Shown piece by piece: positions 43,401-50,515 of a stretch of DNA of 64,000 bases. The notes below the pieces were generated by a model that was not told the DNA's origin, did not search any database, and worked only from the letters and a program-made list of their open reading frames with translations. Origin of the DNA: Kitasatospora purpeofusca (GTDB lineage Bacteria; Actinomycetota; Actinomycetes; Streptomycetales; Streptomycetaceae); NCBI RefSeq assembly GCF_000718025.1, contig NZ_JODS01000025.1, positions 119,332 to 183,331 on the forward strand, read 5' to 3'. Within the stretch, counting starts at the first letter, position 1. Every line of letters begins with the position of its first letter. The position numbers were made by a program, and so were the translations under genes.

Positions 43401-45157
43401 TCCAGGTCCGGATCGCCGGCGAGCTGCGCTGGGCCGCCGTCGAGGACGCGGGCCGGCTGCGCGACGCCCTCGGCACCCCGCTCCCGGTCGGCGTGCCGGA
43501 GGCCTTCACCGAACCGGTCAAGGACCCGCTCGGCGACCTGCTCGCCCGGCACGCCCGCACCCACGGCCCGTTCACCGCGGCCGAGACCGCCGCCCGTTTC
43601 GGCCTCGGCACCGCCGTGGTCACCGGCACCCTGCACCGGCTCACCGCCGCCGGCCGCCTGGTCCAGGGCGAGTTCCGCCCGCCCGGCACCCACCACCCCG
43701 CTCCGGAAGGGCCGCACGCCGCCCCCGCCGACGGGCCCACCGGCGCGGTCGAGTGGTGCGACGCCGAGGTGCTGCGCCGACTGCGCCGCCGTTCGCTGGC
43801 GGCCCTGCGCCAGGAGGTCGAGCCCGTCCCGCCCCGGGCGCTGGCCGCCTTCCTGCCGCAGTGGCAGCACCTGGCCGGCCACCGGCTGCGGGGAGCCGAC
43901 GGCCTGCTCCGGGTGGTCGAGCAGCTCCAGGGCGCCGCCCTGCCCGCCTCCGCGCTGGAGAAGCTGATCCTCCCGGCCCGGTTGGCCGACTACTCCCCCG
44001 GCCTGCTCGACGAGCTGACGGCGGCCGGCGAGATCGGCTGGGCCGGCGCCGGCGCGCTCCCCGGCAAGGACGGCTGGATCAGCCTGCACCTGGCCGAGAA
44101 CGCCCATCTGCTGCGGCCCGAGCCCGTCCCGCCCACCGTCACCCCGGTGCACACCGCCCTGCTGGAGGCACTGGCCGGCGGCTACGGCCTGTTCTTCCGC
44201 CAACTGGTCGCGCACCTCCCGGAGACGCCCGAACCGGAGATCGTCGAGGCCCTGTGGGACCTCGTCTGGGCCGGTTACGTCAGCAACGACACCCTGGCCC
44301 CGCTGCGGGCCCTGCTCGGCTCCGGGCGGACGGCCGGCTCCACCGCGCACCGGGCGCCCCGGGCCACCCCGCGCGGCCGCTACGGCGGCGCCGGCCGGCC
44401 CCACGGCCGACTCGGCGGAGCCCTGCGCAGCGGCCCGCCGACGGTGGGCGGGCGCTGGTCGCTGCTGCCCCCGTTCACCACCGACCCCACCCTCCGGGCC
44501 ACCGCCCAGGCCCAGGGCCTGCTGGACCGGCACGGCCTGCTCACCCGGGGCACGGTCGTCGCCGAACGGGTCCCGGGCGGATTCGCCGGGGTCTACCGGG
44601 TGCTCTCCGCGATGGAGGAGCGCGGCCGGGCCCGCCGGGGCTACTTCGTCGAGGGGCTGGGCGGCGCCCAGTTCGCCATGGAGGGCGCCGCCGACCGGCT
44701 GCGCTCGGTCAACGGCCGGCTGGAGCGGGCCCGGGGCGTGGAGTGGCCGGCCGCCCCGTCCGCCGAGCCCCCGCAGGCCCTGGTGCTGGCCGCCGCCGAT
44801 CCGGCCAACGCCTACGGGGCCGCGCTGCCCTGGCCCGAGCCGCCCACCGGGGCGGCCGAGACCTCGGGCAAGGCACACCGTCCGGGCCGGAAGGCCGGTG
44901 CCCTGGTGGTCCTGGTCGACGGCGAGCTGTGCCTGTACATCGAGCGCGGCGGCAAGTCCCTGCTGGCCTGGCCGGAGGACGGCGCGACGCTGGCCACCGC
45001 GGCGGCCGCGCTGGCCGGGGCGGCCCGGGCCGGGGCACTGGGCAGCGTGACCGTCGAACGGGCCAACGGCGAGCCCGCCCTCGGCTCCGCGCTCGGCGCC
45101 GCCCTGGAGGAGGCGGGCTTCCACCCGACCCCGCGCGGTCTGCGGCTGCGCCCCTGA
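40406..45157 (+). CDS. lhr: Large ATP-dependent helicase Lhr
   Basis: This 1583-residue Lhr-type SF2 helicase is the largest bacterial DNA repair helicase class, damage-inducible in mycobacteria. Motif I is APTGSGKT, II is ILDEVHAVAG, III LSATVRPV, and V/VI are ATSSLELGIDMG and QRVGRAGHQVG. A winged helix and the Lhr-core domain follow, then the C-terminal beta-barrel/CTD (GRYGGAGRPHGRLGGALR onward). ATG 40406 was chosen because the upstream frame (from 40286) crosses the divergent promoter region; no strong ribosome site is seen. It is divergent from the subtilase gene. Gene length fits full-length Lhr of other actinomycetes. Confidence 0.93.
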   Translation: MATEHPTPPPADPLAGFAPATRAWFTGAFSAPTAAQAEAWRAIGREADVLVVAPTGSGKTLAAFLSALDRLSSTPPPAEPGRRCRVLYISPLKALAVDVERNLRAPLAGLRQAAVRLGLPEPEVQVGIRSGDTPAADRRRFATHPPDILITTPESLFLLLTSAAREALRGVDTVILDEVHAVAGTKRGAHLALSLERLDELLDRPARRIGLSATVRPVEEVARFLSPGRGAEVVQPPATKEFDLSVVVPVPDLDDLPAAPSTGAAGAEDPQRKASIWPHVEERIVDLVQAHRSTIVFANSRRLAERLCNRLNEIALERAGGAPPEAHAPALLMGGSGAARGAPPVIARAHHGSVSKEQRALVEEELKAGRLPAVVATSSLELGIDMGAVELVVQVESPPSVASGLQRVGRAGHQVGAVSTGVVFPKYRGDLVQSAVVTERMRAGRIEALRIPRNPLDVLAQQLVAMTGMDTWQVDDLLALVRRAAPFATLPQSAFDAVLDMLAGRYPSDAFAELRPRLVWDRVAGTVTGRPGAQRLAVTSGGTIPDRGLFGVFIAGTDDRKGAGGRRVGELDEEMVYESRVGDVFTLGTTSWRIEDITHDKVLVTPAPGIPGRLPFWKGDTLGRPLELGRALGAFTRELGALDPAAATERLKRAGLDDWAAANLLDYLAEQRAACGHLPDDRTIVVERFRDELGDWRIVVHSPFGAQVHAPWALALAARLREKHGLDPQVMHADDGIVLRLPDADLLSPDFDFGGPAAAPGALTGPVTDDAPVGADAALFDPQEIEQLVTDQVGGSALFASRFRECAGRALLLPRRSPGKRTPLWQQRRRAAQLLEVAAEYGSFPIVLEAVRECLQDVFDVPGLVELMGDLESRAVRLVEVTTPEPSPFARSLLFGYVAQFLYEGDSPLAERRAAALSLDSRLLSELLGQAELRELLDPEVLAELEAELQRLTPERRIKDAEGVADALRLLGPLSEAELTARGAEPLLALELEAARRVIQVRIAGELRWAAVEDAGRLRDALGTPLPVGVPEAFTEPVKDPLGDLLARHARTHGPFTAAETAARFGLGTAVVTGTLHRLTAAGRLVQGEFRPPGTHHPAPEGPHAAPADGPTGAVEWCDAEVLRRLRRRSLAALRQEVEPVPPRALAAFLPQWQHLAGHRLRGADGLLRVVEQLQGAALPASALEKLILPARLADYSPGLLDELTAAGEIGWAGAGALPGKDGWISLHLAENAHLLRPEPVPPTVTPVHTALLEALAGGYGLFFRQLVAHLPETPEPEIVEALWDLVWAGYVSNDTLAPLRALLGSGRTAGSTAHRAPRATPRGRYGGAGRPHGRLGGALRSGPPTVGGRWSLLPPFTTDPTLRATAQAQGLLDRHGLLTRGTVVAERVPGGFAGVYRVLSAMEERGRARRGYFVEGLGGAQFAMEGAADRLRSVNGRLERARGVEWPAAPSAEPPQALVLAAADPANAYGAALPWPEPPTGAAETSGKAHRPGRKAGALVVLVDGELCLYIERGGKSLLAWPEDGATLATAAAALAGAARAGALGSVTVERANGEPALGSALGAALEEAGFHPTPRGLRLRP

Positions 45158-45176
45158 GCGGAGCACCGGCGACCCC

Positions 45177-45212
45177 GACGGCACAGGCAGCTCAGACGGC
45201 ACAGGCAGCGCC
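45177..45212. repeat. 18-bp direct repeats after lhr
   Basis: GACGGCACAGGCAGCTCA is followed by GACGGCACAGGCAGCGCC and then a degenerate third unit with GGCACAGGCAGC again (to about 45236). It lies in the lhr 3' untranslated region. Function unknown. Confidence 0.8.
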
Positions 45213-45318
45213 GACGGCACCGGCGGCACAGGCAGCACCGGCGCAAGGGGACCGGAAATCACCCGGAAGCGACCGAAAAGCACCTACCCCGGCCCACCGG
45301 CAACACCCGGACGTACAA

Positions 45319-45354
45319 CGAGGGCCGCGGGACCCGGAAGTCCCGCGGCCCTCG
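45319..45354. terminator. Bidirectional terminator after lhr
   Basis: CGAGGGCCGCGGGA (45319-45332) pairs perfectly with TCCCGCGGCCCTCG (45341-45354) around an 8-nt loop, between convergent lhr and the small membrane protein gene. Confidence 0.85.
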
Positions 45355-45386
45355 TCCGCGTTCTGTTCGGCCGATCCCACCCGATC

Positions 45387-45680
45387 TCATCCGATCGGGG
45401 ACTCGGCCTCCGCTGGTCCGATCGGCTCAGCCGTCCGGCGCCGCGAGGGGCCGGTGGACCATCTGTCCGCATGGACCGGGATCAACCCGAGGCCCCAGCC
45501 TCCGGCCGCCAGCAGCCCGAGCATCGCCCCGTCGGGCAGCCGTCCGCCGCCCGCCGAGAGCCACCAGCCGGACCCGACGGCCAGGACCGTCAGAAGAGCC
45601 AGCAGCACCGGGAGCCGCCCGGACCGCACCCGCCGGAGCCGTATTCGGGCCCCGGCACGCATCGCCGCCGCATTCCGCAC
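45387..45680 (-). CDS. Small membrane protein of unknown function
   Basis: The 97-residue product has a basic N-terminus (RAGARIRLRRVRSGR), two membrane segments (LPVLLALLTVLAVGSGWWL and MLGLLAAGGWGLGLIPV) and a hydrophilic tail. I do not recognise the family. GTG 45680 has AAGGAGG 6 bp upstream. It lies 52 bp downstream of clgR on the same strand and may be in the ClgR transcript. The open frame extends to 45791 with no support. Confidence 0.65.
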   Translation of the reverse strand: MRNAAAMRAGARIRLRRVRSGRLPVLLALLTVLAVGSGWWLSAGGGRLPDGAMLGLLAAGGWGLGLIPVHADRWSTGPSRRRTAEPIGPAEAESPIG

Positions 45681-45732
45681 GACCGCCTCCTTCGCTCGAC
45701 CCGGGCCGCAGAGGGCCCGCTCCGAGGCCGGG

Positions 45733-46101
45733 TCAGGCGGCGACCACGTCCATCGCGGCGGCCTTGGGCGACATGTTCGCCCGGTCGACACCGGGGGCCG
45801 GCAGCGGTACCGGTTCGAGCACCGGCCTCAGCAGTTCACCTTCGGAGAGCGTGGCCATCGCCGCAAGTTCGGCGAGCGACAGTTCGTCGCTGACCTCGCG
45901 CATGACCTCGGACATCCGGACGTCGAGTGCGTCGCAGATGGCGGAGAGCAGCTCCGAGGAGGCCTCCTTCTGTCCCCGCTCGACCTCGGAGAGGTATCCG
46001 AGCGAAACCCTGGCTGCCGCCGACACCTCGCGGAGTGTGCGGCCCTGGCGCTGGCGCTGCCGACGCAGTACATCGCCCAGTAGGCGACGGAGCAGGATCA
46101 T
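45733..46101 (-). CDS. clgR: ClgR-type XRE-family transcriptional activator
   Basis: ClgR activates clpP1P2, clpC, lon and other proteolysis genes. The 122-residue protein has an N-terminal helix-turn-helix (LRRQRQRQGRTLREVSAAARVSLGYLSEVERGQKEASSELLSAI in successive segments) typical of ClgR. It ends VVAA, resembling the C-terminal alanine degron through which ClpP destroys ClgR. ATG 46101 has GGAGGGAGG just upstream. The pgsA-cinA-clgR order here is conserved in actinobacteria and supports the assignment. A possible ClgR-box is at 46299-46313. Confidence 0.92.
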   Translation of the reverse strand: MILLRRLLGDVLRRQRQRQGRTLREVSAAARVSLGYLSEVERGQKEASSELLSAICDALDVRMSEVMREVSDELSLAELAAMATLSEGELLRPVLEPVPLPAPGVDRANMSPKAAAMDVVAA

Positions 46102-46485
46102 CGGTGCCTCCCTCCTCGGACTGCGGATCGAGATGTCACGCCCCCACCGTACCGCCTTGCCCGCTTCGCGTGCGGGGACCATGGTCGTGTTCACTCTGGG
46201 CTGCAAGGCTGTCCCCTCCCCTGTTTCGGTGTCGCGCCCGGGCCGATGGGCACCCCGTCGTACCCTCCGGGCGGCACCGGGTCACCGCCGCGCCACTCGT
46301 TCGCCACCTGGTTTCTGCCCAACCAGGGCCTCCGATGTAACACGATCCTGCAGTTGTCCGATGCCCGCACGCCAGTTCGGCGGATCTCGGTTCGGTGGAG
46401 ATCCTGCGAGCGGCCGTCTGCGGGAGCCGGGTCGGAGGTGGTGCGTGGACGGTCGGAGGCACGGTGACGACAGTGCGGACGACGC
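46102..46485. other. Intergenic region upstream of clgR
   Basis: This 384-bp gap lies between the cinA stop and the clgR start. It contains a partial ClgR-box (46299-46313) and no convincing promoter or terminator hairpin. Open frames crossing it do not resemble proteins. Confidence 0.5.
46299..46313 (+). promoter_or_regulatory. Possible ClgR-box
   Basis: GTTCGCCACCTGGTT matches GTTCGCY-N5-GCG at 8 of 10 defined positions (the last two differ). It sits about 200 bp upstream of clgR, whose product is known to autoregulate. The match is incomplete, so this is only a candidate. Confidence 0.3.
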
Positions 46486-47037
46486 TCAGTGCGTGGACGT
46501 ACCGGACGGGAGCCGCCCTACGAGCAGCTCCAGAGCGGCGGTCACCGCCCTGTGACGGATTGTGGCACGCTCCCCCGACAACCGGGGCGAACTGACCAGA
46601 CTTCCCCCCGGGCCGGCCACCGCGAGGTGTACCGTGCCGACCGGCTGCCCGTCCTGGGGCTCCGGACCGGCCACTCCGGTGGTCGCGAGCCCGTAGGTGG
46701 CGCCGAGCAGCTTCCGCACGCCCTCGGCCATCTGCCGGGCCACCACGGGGTGGACCGGGCCGTGGACCGCCAGCAGTCCCTCGTCGACCCCGAGCACCGA
46801 GGCCTTCAGCTCGGTCGCGTACGCGGTCACCGAGCCCCGGAAGGTCGCGGAGGCCCCGGGGACGTCCACCAGCGCGGCCGCCAGCAGTCCGCCGGTCAGC
46901 GACTCGGCGACGGCCACCGTGCCGCCCTCCGCCCGCAGCCCGGCGTGCACCCGCGCGGCCAGACCGAAATCACCCGGCCCGGAACCGACCGGTCCGACAT
47001 CCGTCGACCCGGAGGCCGCCCCGGCTCCGCCGCTCAT
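46486..47037 (-). CDS. CinA C-terminal domain protein / NMN amidohydrolase PncC
   Basis: The 183-residue product is a stand-alone CinA C-domain (PncC), which deamidates nicotinamide mononucleotide to recycle NAD. Hallmarks are VAVAESLTGGLLAAALVDVPGAS, FRGSVTAYATELKASVLGV and TTGVAGPEPQDGQPVGTVHLAV. The start is ATG 47037, and a Gly/Ser-rich leader of about 25 residues precedes the domain. It is downstream of pgsA on the same strand (95-bp gap), the conserved actinobacterial order. The N-terminal competence domain of full CinA is absent. Confidence 0.92.
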   Translation of the reverse strand: MSGGAGAASGSTDVGPVGSGPGDFGLAARVHAGLRAEGGTVAVAESLTGGLLAAALVDVPGASATFRGSVTAYATELKASVLGVDEGLLAVHGPVHPVVARQMAEGVRKLLGATYGLATTGVAGPEPQDGQPVGTVHLAVAGPGGSLVSSPRLSGERATIRHRAVTAALELLVGRLPSGTSTH

Positions 47038-47132
47038 CCCGACGTCCCTCCCTCGTGTTCCCCCGGGCCCACCCCGGAGTACCCGTCATTGTGGGCCCGG
47101 AGGGCCGCCGGGGAGCCGCTTCGCCCCGGGTT

Positions 47133-47771
47133 TCACCCGGTCGTGCGCCGTGCGGCCAGACCCTCCCGGCGCAGCCGCAGTGCCTGCCCCACGTAGTCCA
47201 GCGCGGTGCCGACGGTCAGCAGTACCGCGACCCCCATCAGCAGGGCCCTGGCGGTGGCCAGCCAGCCGTCCAGTTCCAGCACGTACATGCCGACCGCGAT
47301 GCCCTGGGTGAGCGTCTTGATCTTGCCGCCCCGGCTGGCCGGGATCACGCCGAAGCGGATCACCCAGAACCGCATCAGCGTGATGCCGAGCTCGCGGGCC
47401 AGGATCACCACGGTGATCCACCAGGGGAGGTCCCCCAGCACCGAGAGCCCGATCAGCGCCGCGCCCATGATCGTCTTGTCCGCGATCGGATCGGCGATCT
47501 TGCCGAAGTCGGTGACCAGGCCCTTGCGCCGGGCCAGCTCGCCGTCGAACAGATCGGTGATCATCGCGACCGCGAAGGAGGCCCAGGCCACCGAGCGCCA
47601 CTTGGGGTCGTGCCCGCCGTCGGCGAACAGCAGGGTGACGAAGACCGGGACCAGCAGCAGCCGGACCATGGTCAGCACGTTCGCGATGTTCCAGATCCCC
47701 GGCGCCGGCGGCGCCACGGCCGCCGGTCTGCCCGGGTGGGCCGCGGCCGGGGCGCCTGGCCCCTGGGTCAT
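47133..47771 (-). CDS. pgsA: CDP-diacylglycerol-glycerol-3-phosphate 3-phosphatidyltransferase
   Basis: This 212-residue membrane enzyme makes phosphatidylglycerophosphate (or a related phospholipid). The CDP-alcohol motif is DGELARRKGLVTDFGKIADP followed by IADK, with all conserved Asp and Gly residues. About five membrane segments flank it. ATG 47771 overlaps the rimO stop by 4 bp (ATGA), so it is coupled to rimO. Phosphatidylinositol-type paralogues share the motif, but genomic position favours pgsA. Confidence 0.93.
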   Translation of the reverse strand: MTQGPGAPAAAHPGRPAAVAPPAPGIWNIANVLTMVRLLLVPVFVTLLFADGGHDPKWRSVAWASFAVAMITDLFDGELARRKGLVTDFGKIADPIADKTIMGAALIGLSVLGDLPWWITVVILARELGITLMRFWVIRFGVIPASRGGKIKTLTQGIAVGMYVLELDGWLATARALLMGVAVLLTVGTALDYVGQALRLRREGLAARRTTG

Positions 47772-49240
47772 GCCCCGACTCCGGGCGCCCGGCGGACCCG
47801 CACCTGCTCCAGCGCCTCGGCGACCAGGTCGACGCCCTCGCTGGCGACGACCCGGGCCCGGTAGAACTGCCCGACCTCGGGGTCCTCGACCCCGAGCAGG
47901 GTGGTGAGGCCGTCCGTCTCGGGGGCCTGGTGGGCGGCTCGGCCCTCGACCACGTCCCCGTCGATCGACTCGACCAGCACCTCGATCTCGGTGCCGATCC
48001 GCTGCTCGGCGCGCTGGGCGGTCATCTCCTCGGCGAGCCGGGTGAGCCGGGCCAGGCGGTCGGCGACCACGTCCTCCGGCAGCTTGCCGTCGTAGCCGGC
48101 GGCCTCGGTGCCGTCCTCGTCGGAGTAGCCGAAGACGCCGATCGCGTCCAGCCCGGCGTGGGTCACGAAGCGCTCCAGCTCGGCGAAGTCCGCCTCGGTC
48201 TCGCCGGGGAAGCCGACGATGAAGTTGGACCGGGCGCCGGCCTGCGGGGCCTTGCCGCGGATCGAGCCGAGCAGTTCCAGGAACTGGTCGGTGGAGCCGA
48301 AGCGCCGCATCCGCCGCAGCACGGCCGGGGCGGAGTGCTGGAACGACAGGTCGAAGTAGGGCACCACGTCCGCGGTGCCGGTCATGGCGTCGATCAGCCC
48401 GGGGCGCATCTCGGCGGGCTGGAGGTAGGACACCCGGACCCGCTCCACACCCTCGATCGAGGCGACCTCGCCGAGCAGGGTCTCCAGCAGTCGGATGTCG
48501 CCGAGGTCCTTGCCGTACGAGGTGTTGTTCTCGCTGACCAGGACGACCTCGCGGACGCCCTCCCCGGCGAGCCACTGGGCCTCGTGCAGCACGTCCGAGG
48601 GGCGGCGGGAGATGAACGAGCCCCGGAAGGCCGGGATGGCGCAGAACGAGCAGCGCCGGTCGCAGCCGGAGGCGAGCTTGACGGAGGCGACCGGGTTGTC
48701 GTCCAGGCGCTTGCGCAGGGTGCGCGGCCCGGAGGCGGGCGCGAGGCCGTCCGGCAGGTCCTCGGGGGCGCCGTGACCGGGCACGGCCACCTCGGCCGCG
48801 GCGGCCTGGCGCTCGACGGGGCTCAGCGGGAGCAGCTTGCGGCGGTCGCGCGGCAGGTGCGGGGCGTGGTGGCCGCCGGACAGGATGGTCTGCAGGCGGT
48901 CGGAGATGTCCGAGTAGTCGTCGAAGCCGAGCACACCGTCGGCCTCGGGCAGCGCGTCGGCCAGCTCCTTGCCGTAGCGCTCGGCCATGCAGCCGACCGC
49001 GACGACGGCCTGGGTGCGGCCGTGACCCTTGAGGTCGTTGGCCTCCAGGAGGGCGTCGACGGAGTCCTTCTTGGCGGCCTCGACGAAGCCACAGGTGTTG
49101 ACGACGGCGACGTCGGCTTCGGCTGCGTCGTCCACGAGCAACCAGCCGTCGGCCTCCAGTCGCCCGGCGAGTTCCTCGGAGTCCACCTCGTTGCGGGCGC
49201 ATCCGAGCGTGACAAGGGCGACAGTACGGCGATCAGGCAT
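47768..49240 (-). CDS. rimO: Ribosomal protein S12 methylthiotransferase
   Basis: RimO adds a methylthio group to an aspartate of ribosomal protein S12. The 490-residue protein has the MTTase N-domain (ALVTLGCARNEVDSEELAG, VVNTCGFVEAAKKDS, VAVGCMAERYG), then the radical-SAM motif CDRRCSFC and a TRAM domain. CARNEVDSEEL distinguishes RimO from MiaB. ATG 49240 is the start. It is the first gene of rimO-pgsA with a 4-bp overlap between them. Confidence 0.95.
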   Translation of the reverse strand: MPDRRTVALVTLGCARNEVDSEELAGRLEADGWLLVDDAAEADVAVVNTCGFVEAAKKDSVDALLEANDLKGHGRTQAVVAVGCMAERYGKELADALPEADGVLGFDDYSDISDRLQTILSGGHHAPHLPRDRRKLLPLSPVERQAAAAEVAVPGHGAPEDLPDGLAPASGPRTLRKRLDDNPVASVKLASGCDRRCSFCAIPAFRGSFISRRPSDVLHEAQWLAGEGVREVVLVSENNTSYGKDLGDIRLLETLLGEVASIEGVERVRVSYLQPAEMRPGLIDAMTGTADVVPYFDLSFQHSAPAVLRRMRRFGSTDQFLELLGSIRGKAPQAGARSNFIVGFPGETEADFAELERFVTHAGLDAIGVFGYSDEDGTEAAGYDGKLPEDVVADRLARLTRLAEEMTAQRAEQRIGTEIEVLVESIDGDVVEGRAAHQAPETDGLTTLLGVEDPEVGQFYRARVVASEGVDLVAEALEQVRVRRAPGVGA

Positions 49241-49336
49241 AGGGCCAAGATTAACGCGCGGCCGCCGGAGCCGTTCGCCCCGGAGGCCACGCGTTGGGTC
49301 CGGCCGGGTTCCCGACCGGTCGGACGCCCCTCGCCA

Positions 49337-50209
49337 TCAGCCCGCCTGCGGGTCTCCGGGGGTGTACGTGACGTGCACCACCTGGCCGTTCTTGCCCGCC
49401 GGACCGAGATCCTTGCCGTTGACGTACACGTGCACGGCGCCGGCGTTGCCGATCACCAGCTTGATCTGCTTGGGGTCGGTGAAGGTCTGGTCCTGACCTT
49501 CACCGATGTTGTTCTGGAACAGCGACTTCCCGGTGCCGTCCACCGCCGAGACCCAGCTGGTGTCCTTCTCGGCGACCAGCTTCACGGTGACCTTGTCGGC
49601 CGGGGCGGCGGCGATCGCGGCGGCGCTGGGCGCCGGCGCGGGCGGCTGGACCGTCGGGGTGGGCGCCGGGGCCACCGCGGCGACCGAGCCGGTGCCGGAG
49701 CCGGAGGGCAGCGGGGCGCTGGCGGAGCCGGTGGTGCCGACGCCGGACTTGCCGCTCACCAGGTTGAAGCCGATCACTCCGACGACCGCGACGATCGCGG
49801 CGACCATCGCCGCCGTCCAGTTCGGGCGGCCCCGGCCGGGGACCTTGATCGGGCCGCTCTCGATCAGCTCGGTGGGCCGCTTGGAGGCCGGGGAGCCGCC
49901 GTGCGCGGCGTCGTAGCGGGCCACCAGGGCCTCGCCGTCGACGCGGACCAGCTGGGCGATCGCCCGGATGTGGCCGCGGGCGTAGAAGTCACCGCCGCAG
50001 CGACCGAAGTCGTCCTCCTCGATGGCGTGCACGATCGGCACCCGCACGCGGGTGGCACTGCTCACCTGATCCACCGTGAGCCCGGCGTCGATCCGGGCGG
50101 CGGACAGCACCCGGCCGATGCTCGGCGCATCGGCCGTCTGTTCCGCGGTGCCGGAGGGCAGCGCGGAGGACGGGGCGTTCTCGCGGTCGGGGGACTTGCC
50201 GATGGTCAC
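49337..50209 (-). CDS. RodZ-like helix-turn-helix membrane protein (DUF4115)
   Basis: The 290-residue product has an N-terminal Cro/XRE helix-turn-helix (SIGRVLSAARIDAGLTVDQVSSATRVRVPIVHAIEEDDF, in order, with YARGHIRAIAQLV). A single membrane segment follows near residues 145-165 (MVAAIVAVVGVIGFNLV). A Pro/Ala spacer and a C-terminal beta-rich DUF4115 domain complete it. This is the layout of RodZ, which links MreB to the wall. GTG 50209 follows AAAGG. It is upstream of rimO by 96 bp and downstream of ftsK. Confidence 0.88.
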   Translation of the reverse strand: MTIGKSPDRENAPSSALPSGTAEQTADAPSIGRVLSAARIDAGLTVDQVSSATRVRVPIVHAIEEDDFGRCGGDFYARGHIRAIAQLVRVDGEALVARYDAAHGGSPASKRPTELIESGPIKVPGRGRPNWTAAMVAAIVAVVGVIGFNLVSGKSGVGTTGSASAPLPSGSGTGSVAAVAPAPTPTVQPPAPAPSAAAIAAAPADKVTVKLVAEKDTSWVSAVDGTGKSLFQNNIGEGQDQTFTDPKQIKLVIGNAGAVHVYVNGKDLGPAGKNGQVVHVTYTPGDPQAG

Positions 50210-50515
50210 GGTGCACGCCTTTCGAGCGGTTGGCCACCTGCTGGGGAACAGTCTAGGGGCGCGAGCGGATCGTTTCTCAAGCGGAACAGGCCCGAATGCG
50301 TTCGCCCGCCCCGGCCGGGGGCCGGGCGTGCACTGACTGTCCGTCGGTACGGGGGCCGCCGTCTCCGGGACCCCCTTGCCGGGGTGGCGCATCGGCCGTT
50401 GCCCGTGGGACGCCGTCCGCACCCGATCGGTTCCGCCCCCGCCGCCTACCCCGGTCCGAACGGGTGAACACTCCTCCGCGCCCCGGCACCGCACCCTCCG
50501 GCCACCGCGGCGCCG
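50210..50515. other. Gap between ftsK and rodZ-like gene
   Basis: This 306-bp region holds a possible promoter for the rodZ-like gene (TTGAGA at 50275-50280, TAGACT at 50250-50255). The rest (50281-50515) shows no gene and no strong terminator hairpin after ftsK. Confidence 0.5.
50250..50280 (-). promoter_or_regulatory. Possible promoter of the rodZ-like gene
   Basis: TTGAGA (50275-50280) and TAGACT (50250-50255) on the minus strand are 19 bp apart, 41 bp upstream of the GTG start. The -10 is good; the spacing is long. Confidence 0.4.
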
